Origin: Ehretia macrophylla
Taxonomy: Eukaryota > Streptophyta > Magnoliopsida > Boraginales > Ehretiaceae
DNA length: 64,000 nucleotides
Assembly (NCBI GenBank): GCA_037974665.1
Contig: CM075771.1
Span: 41,896,425-41,960,424, forward strand
Direction of reading: 5' to 3'
The notes beneath the pieces were generated by a model, which made no database searches, had not been told where the DNA came from, and saw only the letters and a list, made by a program, of their open reading frames with translations. Positions 8,164 through 18,275 of the stretch are shown piece after piece; position 1 is the first letter of the stretch, and each line of letters starts with the position of its first letter. The position numbers and the translations under genes were made by a program.

Positions 8164-10770
8164 CGAAAAAATAGCGCAAAAGAAGAAAAGTGTCCCGAAA
8201 CTAATGAAAACGTTCGATTTTGGGCTTCGAAAATAGGCACAGCTGAGCGGGCTTGCTGCCCCCATCGTAGAGCACTCGGAGAGTTTCCAACGGTATGCTG
8301 TGCGCCGCGTAAGTCCTAACGGATCAAAAGTTATGGGCACCGGAGCGACGGAGACCTGGTCCCAAGCCCTACGCCCTAGGTTTGCGGGCCCAGCCTCTAC
8401 ATGAAGCGAAGTTGTCTTGCCCAAGGTACTATAGGATTTGATAATAGAAATGTGATAGATTAGGTTGTCGTCCTTTTCGCTACTCACGACGTACGATCCA
8501 GGATGAAAAAACATCACAAAAGTAGAAAAGTTTCCCAAAATAGATGAAAATGTTCGATTTTGGGCTCCAAAAATATGAGCAGCCAAGCAAGCTTGCTGCC
8601 CCTGTCATAGAGCTCTCAGAGAGCTTTCCAACGGTATGCTGTGAGTCGCGTAACTCCTTACAGATCAAAAGTTATGGGCACCGGAGCGACGGAGACATAG
8701 TCCCAAGCCCCATGCCCTGAGTTTGTGGGCCCATCCTCTATGTGAAGCGAAGTTGTCTTACCCAAGGTGCCGTGGGATTCGATAATAAAAATTTGATGGA
8801 TTAGGTTGTCATACTTTTTGCTACTCACGACGTACGATCCGGGATGAAAAAACAGCGCAAAAGAAGAAAAGTATCCCTAAATTGATGAAAATGTTTGCTT
8901 TTGGGCTCTGAAAACAGGCGCAGCCGAGTATGCTTGCTGCCCTCGTCGTAGAGCGCCTAGAGAGCTTTCCAACGGTATGTTGTGCGACGCGAAACTCCTT
9001 ACGGATCAAAAGTTATGGGCAAAGGAGCGACGGAGACCTGGTCCCAAGCCCCATGCCCTCAGTTTGCGAGCCCAGCCTTTACGTGAAGCGAAGTTGTCTT
9101 GCCCAAGGTGTCGTCCTTTTCTAGGCTCACAACGTACGATCCGAGATGGAAAAACAGCACAAAATAAGAAAAGTGTCCCGAAACTGATGAAAATGTTCGA
9201 TTTTGGGCTTCGAAAACTGGCGCAGCCAAGCGGGCTTGCTGCCGCAGTCGTAGAGCTCCAGGAGAGCTTTTCAACGGTATGCTGTGCGCCACGTAAATCC
9301 TTACAAATCAAAAGTTATGGGCAACGGAGCGACGAAGACCTAGTCCCAAGGCCCACGCCCTCAGTTTGTGGACCCAGCCTCTACATAAAGCGAAGTTGTC
9401 TTGCCCAAGGTGCCGTGGGATTCGATAATAGAAATGTGATGGATTAGGTTGTCGTCCTTTTCTAGGCTCACAACGTACGATCCGGGACGAAAAAACAGCG
9501 CAAAAGTAGAAAATTTTCCCAAAATAGATGAAAACGTTCGATTTTGGGCTCCAAAAATATGCACAGCGGAGCAGGCTTGCTGCCCCTGTCGTAGAGCTCT
9601 CGGTGAGCTTTCCAACGGTATGCTGGGCGCCGTATAACTCCTTAAGAATCAAAAGTTATGGGCACCGGAGCGACAGATACCTGGTCACAAGCCCCATACC
9701 CTCGGTTTGTGGTCCCAACCTCTACGTCAAGTGAAGTTGTCATGCCCAAGGTATCGTGGGATTTGGTAATAGAAATGTGATTGATTAGGTTGTCGTCGTT
9801 TTCACGGCTGACGACGTACGATCCGAGATGAAAAAACAGCGCAAAAGAAGAAAATTGTCCTTAAACTGATGAAAATGTTTGATTTTGGGCTCCAAAAATA
9901 GGCGCAGCCGAGCAGGCTTGCTGCCCCCGTCGTAGAGCTCTTGGAGAGCTTTCCAACGATATGGTGTGTGATGTGTAACTCCTTACGGATCAAAAGATAT
10001 GGGCAAAGGAGCGACGGAGACCTGGTCCCAAGCCCCACGCCCACGGTTTGCGGGCCTAGCCTCTACGTGAAGCGAAGTTGTCTTGCCCTAGGTTCCGTGG
10101 GATTTGATAATAGAAATGTGATGGATTAGGTTGTCGTCCTTTTCTAGGCTCACGACATATGATCCGTGAAGGAAAACTAGAGCAAAAGAAGAAAACTGTC
10201 TCAAAACTGATGAAAACGTTCGATTTTGGGCTCCAAAAACAAGCGCAGCTGAGCAAGCTTGCTGCCCCCATGGTAGTGCTCTTGGAGAGCTTTCCAACGG
10301 TACGCTGTGCGCCGCGTAACTCCTTACGGATCAAAAGTTATGGGCACCGGAGCGACGGAGACCTGGACCCAAGCCCCACGCCCTCGATTTGCTGGCCCAG
10401 CCTCTACGCGAATCGAAGTTTTCATGCCCTAGGTGCCTTGGGATTCGATAAGAGATATGTGAAGGATTAGGTTGTCGTCCTTTTCTAGGCTCACGACGTA
10501 CAATCCGGGAAGGAAAAACAGTGTAAAAGAAGAAAAGTGTCCCAAAACTGATGAAAACTTTCGATTTTGGGCTCCGAAAATAGGCGCAGTTGAGCTGGCT
10601 TGCTTCCCTAGTTGTTGAGCTCTCGGAGAGCTTTCCAACGGTATGCTGTGCACCGCGTAACTCCTTACAGATAAAAAGTTATGGGCACCGGAGCAACGGA
10701 GAATTGGTCCCAAGCCCCATGCCGTTTGTTTGCGGGCCCAGCCTCTACGTGAATCGAAGTTGTCTTGCCC

Positions 10771-10775
10771 AAGGT
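10771..10775 (+). repeat. Target site duplication AAGGT, left copy
   Basis: AAGGT directly precedes TGTAACACC of the minus-strand element and is repeated at 18098-18102. With one copy and the element removed, the satellite is in register. Confidence 0.93.
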
Positions 10776-11373
10776 TGTAACACCCTGATCCCTCTCGAGA
10801 CCGAGAGTTCTATCAATCGATCTAATCACAACCCAAACCAAACCCAGGCAAAATTTTCAGGTAAAACGGACGGAGTTTCCCCTGTTTCTAGGCAAAATGT
10901 AAAACCTGTAATACCATTTAAATGGACCAACACCGTGTCCAACCATACAAAACTTCCTCAAGGCCATCCGAGCCTCGGTTCTCAACAATTTCAACTCAGC
11001 AAGTATACATACATTTCAAATTTAAAACCTAACCTATCTCTTTTCATTTTGACAAGTACATTCAAACTTGAAAATTAAACCATACTAAGCTACTACATAA
11101 AATAGACTATCATGCCATTCTAGTTCTTTTCTTTTGGACGTTACAAACATGCATTTGAAGTTAAGTTATAATAACTAGATACATAATATAACTTATCAAA
11201 CTACTTCAACAATCTAATGAAACTTAAATTACATACTTTTGGCATTAAATACATACAATATACGAAAGCATATATCTTCACAACTTCGACACTCAAGCCA
11301 CATAGGCACGCAAGACAACTCTTCAGGCAACAAACTTCCACGAAATCACGAACTTCCAGCTAACATGACATTT

Positions 11374-11420
11374 CCTGAAATGCGGTGGTGAGGAGTGAGT
11401 ATACACAACACGTATACTCA
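11374..11420 (-). other. Hairpin and acceptor-like CAG in the 3' LTR
   Basis: Perfect 9-bp stem, TGAGTATAC (11396-11404) and GTATACTCA (11412-11420), around a 7-base loop. On the minus strand it is followed by ACTCACTCCTCACC and then CATTTCAG, with the AG boundary at 11375. The position, about 600 bp before the LTR end, matches the hairpin/acceptor block of family A, but the stem sequence differs. Confidence 0.5.
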
Positions 11421-11694
11421 GTGAGGGAGAGACAGATATCGAGTTGGAAAGAAAGAAGATCATGCAAAGCAAAATAATCACAATTAAGCAATAAAGACAA
11501 TAAGGAAACATTCAATACAAACAACAATACTATAAGCAATCAAGAAAGCATTAACACAGCCCTTTAAAGCTATACCACACTCTGAAGGCTGTGGTTCACT
11601 CATACGAGCAATATACTATTTCACGAGCGATACATCAATCTCGAGCTTGATGTTTGACAACGATGACAATAAGCGCGCATCCACCTTATAACAC

Positions 11695-11822
11695 CAGTTT
11701 GGAATACCCCGGAAGTATCCATCAATCTACGACCCAAATCTCCTTGGGAGGCAATCCAAGCGAGAAAGGGAATAGCAGCGGAGCTAGAGCAACCAACACT
11801 GGCAACCCGAGGCTACCCAGAG
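11695..11822 (-). other. Conserved LTR core with TCCGG hairpin (3' LTR)
   Basis: On the minus strand the block reads GGGTAGCCTCGGGTTGCC, then CTCGCTTGG, TTTGGGTCGTAG, and a hairpin at 11701-11720. Its arms are GGA+TAC and GTA+T(bulge)+TCC around loop TTCCGGG. The layout equals that of the family-A core although most stem bases differ. Confidence 0.6.
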
Positions 11823-12678
11823 AGGCTCATCACTCACGCGCGAGATACTATGCAATGCAAGACTCAATACACGGCGATAAACGAGCGATAAACAAGATAT
11901 CAATCATTCCCAACAATGGATAAACATTTCAATCAACAACCAACTCTAACAAGCGGAATAAGCATTAGCAAGCATAACAAGCAATAAAAAGCATTAACAA
12001 GCATTCTATAGGCATAACATCAAGAAAACACACAAAGTCACAAATCGGCCCCAACTATCAAAACACTACTATCTCCAAACGAGCCACGAGTTCCGGAAAC
12101 CGACTTCGCCAATCTTTCTAGGTCACTATAAGGCACGTCTAGAGACTCCGAAACCCTACTTAACCCTAGAATTCACGCAAAGCCCGGTTTTCCCCCTTTG
12201 CTCGTTTGAACTACAACTATACCAACCAAACACCCAACCAATACCACGACCGCACCAAAAGTGCTTCCATGGGCTCCCGAAACAATGCCATCACGCAAAA
12301 CGAGAAAACGCTAAAGTCAACCTAAACGACCCCGACTTTCACTAAGCCGTTTTTCTCCATTTTTCTATTACACATTCCAATTAAACCACTAATTTAGGCA
12401 TTCTAGCATACCTAGCATCTTCCTACATCAACAGAACACGTAACGGAGCAATTTCATCAAAACGGGGGTTTACTATTCACTAATTACTATTCATTAATCA
12501 ATTTAAATTGCAATCTCAATTTTCAACCGCAGAAAATGCTAAAAAGCTATAAATACATGTTCTACAATCATCAAGGAACATTCTTTAAGCAACAAAATGA
12601 TTAAAACAACAATCTACGCATAAAATCCAAAAATCAAAGTTTAGATACAAATATTTCAAATGCGCAAATAACGATGAA

Positions 12679-12692
12679 ACCCTCACCTTAGA
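12679..12692 (-). other. Donor-like site CTAAG/GTGAGGG in the 3' LTR
   Basis: On the minus strand, CTAAG is followed by GTGAGGG, with GT at 12686-12685. The acceptor-like CAG of the same LTR is about 1.31 kb downstream on that strand. Confidence 0.5.
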
Positions 12693-13614
12693 CGCTCCTA
12701 GACGCTAGGAAAACCTCGTAGAATGCCTCGAAAACCACCCCGTGGAAGCCCTCGCGAAGAATTGATGAATTGAAGTTGAATTCTTTTTTTTTTATCTCTT
12801 CTTATTTTCGGCCATCATGCTGCTGTTTCAGGTCTTTTTTTTTTTTGTGTTATTTAGGCTATGTTAAAGATAAAAAAGGTCAAAAGGGTCAAAGCTTTGG
12901 TCAAGGTTGGTCAAACAACTTAAAACTAGTCAAAATGGCTTATTTTTGTGCATTTTTAAGCTAAATAACTAACACCAAAATTAATTCTAGCTAGTAACAA
13001 TTAAAATATAAAATTTAAGTCATCTAAATACTAGTTTCACTATTTGCTGAGGACTGGAATCCGTTTTCTAGCTAACGCCCTCAATATGCAATGCACGTTG
13101 CGACAATAAAATAATAACAATTAATTCTCAAAGAATCTAAGAAATATATCATTTTTGAAAAGCATCATAGTTTAAAATTTACTCCGGCTCGGAGTTACTT
13201 TTCTCATTTATTCGAAAACTGAGTGATTTTAATGCAAATCAACCAAAACCGATTATTAAAATAATCAAAACAATCAAGGTAATTAATATTCATTTAAAAT
13301 AATTAATTTAACTATTTCTAGATCATTTTAAAGAATTTATGAAGTTGATGTTAAGTTACAAATGAACAAATAAATATAAACATGTAATCAAGTGAAATTA
13401 AATATTAACATTTAAGATGATACTTAATTAATCACAAAAGAATAAATTCAATTACTACAATTATTAGAAATAGGTAATAATCTTTTAATCAATTAATATA
13501 AATCCTTTTCGAATTCTTCTAAAAGAAATAGCAAATTAGATGATTTAACTAATTAAACATTTAATCAAATGCAGTCAAGTGCTATTGAATGCATGCCGGG
13601 TTCAGGTTATCACA

Positions 13615-13630
13615 TCATTCCCCCCTAAAA
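13615..13630 (-). other. Polypurine tract of the minus-strand element
   Basis: The minus strand reads TTTTAGGGGGGAATGA directly before the 3' LTR (TGTGATAACC). A G-rich tract ending at the LTR is the expected plus-strand primer of a plant Ty3/gypsy element. Confidence 0.85.
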
Positions 13631-15242
13631 ACAATTGCGTCCTCGCAATTCTTCTTCCAATAGGACTCTGCATCATCTAAAATCCAACTCTGATAAATCT
13701 TCATCGATTGCTGAGCAAGATAATATATAAGAATGCTCGTAGGAAATCCCGAATAGAAATTCCAATCAAGAATTCCGAGGAAATACCAACTAAAGACTGA
13801 AGCAAAGATACTGTAGATATCATCAATAGCACATACTAATGGCAGGAAGAGTACCGAAGGAACACCCTATCTAAGAATCTTCAATAGAAGTCTAACAAGT
13901 ACCAAATAAGAAAGTTAAGAGGTAGCCAGAGTAGATGCTCCTCATGCAGTACTGACTACCGTAAATAGACCCAGATGAAAGTTCTGTAAAGGAATATAGA
14001 GAAGAATACCAAAGGCCAACCTCTAAATGAAATCTTCCAATCACTGAGTTCCTACCGCAACATCTTAGTCAAACATCAAGTATATATTCTCCCTGAGTGG
14101 AAAGGCCGAAGGAGAAGCCGTAAACAGTACAAGATAATATGTCCAAGCAGAATTCCAAGTGTAGGACCTTCCAATAAATGCCAATAAGGAAAATACTAGT
14201 AAAATGCCCGTTAAGAATTCCAAAGAATACCGTAAGTAATATGAGATAATGAGTCTGATAGGAATTCCAGTTACCAAATCAACTGAGGGATGCCAAAGAA
14301 AATACCCGAACAATGCTCCAGTAAGAAAGTACTAAGAATTGCCCAATAAGTAATACTAAATAAATGGCCACTAAGAATCCTAGAGAATGCCATTGAAGAA
14401 TTTTCCAATAAGGAATACCAGTAACTCTCCAATAAAAACCAAGACACATATACCATAGATATTACTGTGCAGTAAGGCCGATTAAAATCCCAATAGCCAA
14501 ATCCACCGAGAAATGCCAACAGAAGTCTCCAAAGAATACCCATTAAGAAAACCAAAGAATGCTCCAAAGAATAACCAAATAAAACCCCAAGAGAAAGCTA
14601 CTCTTTCACAACTGTTAAGCACAGAGGAGGCCATAGAGATTTGCCAATAACCGAGCCCCAAAAGCAAACACCAATTCCCAAATAAAGGCTAGCCAAATGC
14701 TATTCATTTCCTGCCAATCCATACACCTTGAAAAGCCAGCGGTGAACCACTTTCTTCAGGGGAGGAAGAGGACTTACTTACCATTTCAATAGGACATGTA
14801 TGAATGCCAATATATCACAGTTATACATATGCCTTAAACTATTATGCAAGCAAGTTTACAAAATAGTTTATTCAACAAAGTCACTCAAGCACGGCAATCA
14901 AGTCAAGCACAACATAATAAATTCAAATCACGGCATAGCTAATTCAAGACATTCTAATACACACATTACAAGCAATACTCCAAGCAAATAACAATCCACG
15001 AGATCAATTCGATTCACGATGCCAATTCAATAGGTTAATTCAATGCACAACTAGACACTTCACTTTACTTAACACACAATTAACACATAACACATAACTA
15101 TATCACATAGGAGCACACATTCAATTTAAGACACACAACCTCACATACAAGCATACACTTTCAGGACACGATTAACAAGCACACATTCAAGGGTCACTAC
15201 CCACCAGACCGAGGACCCTGTCCCGGCTTATGAGCTAGACAA
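13631..15242 (-). other. Non-coding interior of the LARD-like element
   Basis: About 1.6 kb with no recognisable retroelement domain. From about 13700 to 14720 it is built of loosely repeated AAGAAT, CCAAT and AATACC pieces, a degenerate low-complexity pattern. From about 14780 to 15240, nearest the primer site, it is A/C-rich with many ACACA and CATTCAA strings. Minus-strand open frames of 60-98 codons at 14065-14667 are rich in F, L, W and S, as expected from reading this repetitive A-rich DNA in reverse. I do not call them genes. Confidence 0.75.
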
Positions 15243-15254
15243 GCTCTGATACCA
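15243..15254 (-). other. Primer-binding site, initiator tRNA-Met type
   Basis: The minus strand reads TGGTATCAGAGC, the standard plant initiator tRNA-Met primer site, two bases inside the 5' LTR end. It fixes the orientation of the element. Confidence 0.93.
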
Positions 15255-15851
15255 CCTGTAACACCCCGATCCCTCTCGAGACCGAGAGTTCTATCAATCG
15301 ATCTAATCACAACCCAAACCAAACCCGGGCAAAATTTTCAGGGAAAACGGACGGAGTTTCCCCTGTTTCTAGGCAAAATGTAAAACCTATAATAGCATTT
15401 AAATGGACGAACACCGTGTCCAACCATACAAACTTCCTCAAGGCCATCCGAGCCTCAGTTCTCAACAATTTAAACTCAGCAAGTATACATACATTTCAAA
15501 TTTAAAAGCTAACCTATCTCTTTTCATTTTGACAAATACATTCAAACTTGAAATAAACCATACTAAGCTACTACATAAAATAGACTATCATGCCATTCTA
15601 GTTCTTTTCTTTTGGACGTTACAAACATGCATTTGAAGTTAAGTTATAATAACTAGATACATAATCTAACTTATCAAACTACTTCAACAATCTAATGAAA
15701 CTTAAATTACATACTTTTGGCATTAAATACATACAACATACGAAAGCATATATCTTCACAACTTCGACACTCAAGCCACATAGGCACGCAAGACAACTCT
15801 TCAGGCAACAAACTTCCACGAAATCACGAACTTCCAGCTAACATGACATTT

Positions 15852-15898
15852 CCTGAAATGCGGTGGTGAGGAGTGAGTATACACAACACGTATACTTA
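15852..15898 (-). other. Hairpin and acceptor-like CAG in the 5' LTR
   Basis: Same structure as at 11374-11420, with arms at 15874-15882 and 15890-15898. One outer pair differs from the sister LTR. The acceptor boundary is at 15853. Confidence 0.48.
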
Positions 15899-16170
15899 GT
15901 GAGGGCGAGACAGATATCGAGTTGGAGAGAGAAGATCATGCAATGCAAAATAATCACAGTTAAGTAATAAAGACAATAAGGAAACATTCAATACAAACAA
16001 CAATACTATAAGCAATCAAGAAAGCATTAACACAGCCCTTTAAAGCTATACCACACTCTGAAGGCTGTGGTTTACCCATACGAGCAATATACCATTTCAC
16101 GAGCGATACATCAATCTCGAGCTTGATGTTTGACAATGATGACAATAAGCGCGCATCCACCTTATAACAC

Positions 16171-16300
16171 CAGTTTGGAATACCCCGGAAGTATCCATCA
16201 ATCTACGACCCAAATCTCCCTGGGAGGCAACCCAAGCGAGAAAAGGAATAGCAGCGGAGCTAGAGCAACCAACACTGGCAACCCGAGGCTACCCAGAGAG
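16171..16300 (-). other. Conserved LTR core with TCCGG hairpin (5' LTR)
   Basis: Sister copy of the core at 11695-11822. The hairpin is at 16177-16196, with arms and loop identical to the other LTR. Confidence 0.6.
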
Positions 16301-17154
16301 GCTCATCACTCACGCGTGAGATACTATGCAATGCAAGACTCGATACAAGGCGATAAACGAGCGATAAACAAGATATCAAGCATTCCCAACAATGGATAAA
16401 CATTTCAATCAACAACCAACTCTAACAAGCGGAATAAGCATTAGCAAGCATAACAAGCAATAAAAAGTATTAACAAGCATTCTATAGGCATAACATCAAG
16501 AAAACACACAAAGTCACAAATCGGCCCCAACTATCAAAACACTACTATCTCCAAACGAGCCACGAGTTCCGGAAACCGACTTCGCCAATCTTCCTAGGTC
16601 ACTATAAGGCACGTCTAGAGACTCCGAAACCCTACTTAACCCTAGAATTCATGCAAAGCCCGATTTTCCCCCTTTGCTCGTTTGAACTACAACTATACCA
16701 ACCAAACACCCAACCAACACTACGACTGCACCAAAAGTACTTCCATGGGCTCCCGAAACAATGCCATCACGCAAAATGAGAAAATGCTAAAGTCGACCTA
16801 AACGACCCCGACTTTCACTAAGCCATTTTTCTCCGTTTTTCTATTACACATTCCAATTAAACCACTCATTTAGGCATTCTAGCATACCTAGCATCTTCCT
16901 ACATCAACAGAATGCGTAACGGAGCAATTTCATCGAAACGGGGGTTTACTATTCACTAATTACTATTCATTAATCAATTTAAATTGCAATCTCAATTTTC
17001 AACCGCAGAAAATGCTAAAAAGCTATAAATACATGTTCTACAATCATCAAGGAACATTCTTTAAGCAACAAAACGATTAAAACAACAATCTACGCATAAA
17101 ATCCAAAAATTAAAGTTAAGATACAAATATTTCAAATGCGCAAATAACGATGAA

Positions 17155-17168
17155 ACCCTCACCTTAGA
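17155..17168 (-). other. Donor-like site CTAAG/GTGAGGG in the 5' LTR
   Basis: GT at 17162-17161 on the minus strand. The acceptor-like CAG lies 1.31 kb downstream. This is the copy that would lie in the element's own transcript leader. Confidence 0.5.
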
Positions 17169-18097
17169 CGCTCCTAGACGCTAGGAAAACCTCGTAGAAT
17201 GCCGCGAAAACCACCTCGTGGAAGCCCTCGCAAAGAATTGATGAATTGAAGTTGAATTCTTTTTTTTTTCTCTCTTCTTATTTTCGGCCATCATGCTGCT
17301 GTTTCAGGTCTATTTTTTTGTGTTATTTAGGCTATTTTAAAGATGACAAAGGTCAAAAGGGTCAAAGCTTTGGTCAAGGTTGGTCAAACAACTTAAAACT
17401 AGTCAAAATGGCTTATTTTTGTGCATTTTAAAGCTAAATAACTAACACCAAAATTAATTCTAGCTAGTAACAATTAAAATATAAAATTTAAGTCATCTAA
17501 ATACTAGTTTCACTATTTGCTGAGGACTGGAATCCGTTTTCTAGCTAACGCCCTCGATATGCAATGCACGTTGCGACAATAAAATAATAACAATTAATTC
17601 TCAAAGAATCTAAGAAATATATCATTTTTGGAAAGCATCATAGTTTAAAATTTACTCCGGCTCGGAGTTATTTTTCTCATTTATTCAAAAACTGAGTGAT
17701 TTTAATGCAAATCAACCAAAACCGATTATTAAAATAATCAAAACAATCAAGGTAATTAATATTCATTTAAAATAATTAATTTAACTATTTCTAGATCATT
17801 TTAAAGAATTTATGAAGTTGATGTTAAGTTACAAATGAACAAATAAATATAAACATGTAATCAAGTGAAATTAAATATTAACATTTAAGATGATACTTAA
17901 TTAATCACAAAAGAATAAATTCAATTACTACAATTATTAGAAATAGGTAATAATCTTTTAATCAATTAATATAAATCCTTTTCGAATTCTTCTAAAAGAA
18001 ATAGCAAAACAGTGAAAATTAGATGATTTAACTAATTAAACATTTAATCAAATGCAGTCAAGTGCTATTAAATGCATGCCGGGTTCGGGTTATTACA

Positions 18098-18275
18098 AAG
18101 GTACCATGGGATTCGATAGTAAAAATGTGATGGAATAGGTTGTCGTCCTTTTCGTTGCTCACAACGTACGATTCGGGATGGAAAAACAGTGCAAAAGAAG
18201 AAAACTATCCCAAAACTGATGAAAACGTTCGATTTTGGGCTTCGAAAATAGGTGCAGCCGAGTGGGCTTGCTGCC
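18098..18275 (+). repeat. Satellite sliver, block C, with right AAGGT duplication
   Basis: A 178-bp piece of satellite between two mobile elements. It opens with AAGGT (18098-18102), the right target duplication of the minus-strand element, and runs through monomer phases 1 to 170. It ends in CTGCC (18271-18275), which is also the sequence directly right of LTR 3. Confidence 0.92.

Larger units (their letters stand above)
7249..10775 (+). repeat. 341-bp satellite array, block B (about 10 monomers)
   Basis: Same satellite and orientation as block A, entering at monomer phase 149 and leaving at phase about 337, just before the minus-strand element. Two monomers are short. The one starting at 7442 is 308 bp, and the two monomers between 8772 and 9415 together miss 39 bp. 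Both losses lie between short direct repeats. One subset carries GATAAGAG with GTGAAGGATTAGG (7750, 10442), a local variant. No gene is supported in the overlapping open frames. Confidence 0.95.
10776..13614 (-). repeat. 3' LTR of the minus-strand element
   Basis: On the plus strand it runs from TGTAACACCC to GGTTATCACA, 2839 bp. It matches 15257-18097 along its full length with scattered differences. It contains the hairpins and donor/acceptor-like sites listed separately. The frame at 11654-11923 is duplicated at 16130-16399 only because the LTR is duplicated. Confidence 0.93.
10776..18097 (-). mobile_element. Complete non-autonomous LTR retrotransposon (LARD-like), minus strand
   Basis: A 7.3-kb element with two long LTRs (10776-13614 and 15257-18097), TG...CA ends, a 5-bp target duplication, a primer-binding site and a polypurine tract, all read on the minus strand. 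The interior is only about 1.6 kb and shows no gag, protease, reverse transcriptase or integrase. It fits the plant class of large non-coding LTR derivatives that depend on proteins from another element. The initiator-tRNA primer site and the LTR ends suggest a Ty3/gypsy, Tekay/Del-like parent (inference). I counted about 70 differences between the LTRs by hand, roughly 2.5% (about 2.2% substitutions). With a commonly used grass LTR rate of 1.3e-8 per site per year, that gives an age near 0.9 million years. Confidence 0.9.
15257..18097 (-). repeat. 5' LTR of the minus-strand element
   Basis: Plus-strand limits are TGTAACACCCC and GGGTTATTACA, 2841 bp. It differs from the 3' LTR by roughly 70 changes, including a 10-bp length difference near 18005. 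It is adjacent to the primer-binding site and so is the upstream LTR. Confidence 0.93.

Noticed and set aside
11654-11923. 89-codon frame repeated at 16130-16399
   Set aside because: It is antisense to the element, exists in both copies only because the LTR is duplicated, and shows no recognisable domain.
12550-12562. TATA-like CTATAAATACATG in the LARD-like LTR, also at 17025 and 63362
   Set aside because: It lies downstream of the donor-like site in the element's own direction, inside the possible intron, so it is poorly placed for the LTR promoter.
14065-14667. Hydrophobic minus-strand frames in the interior of the LARD-like element, which might suggest a membrane or envelope-like protein
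   Set aside because: They derive from degenerate AAGAAT/CCAAT repeats read in reverse, which yields F, L, W and S by composition. There is no family motif.
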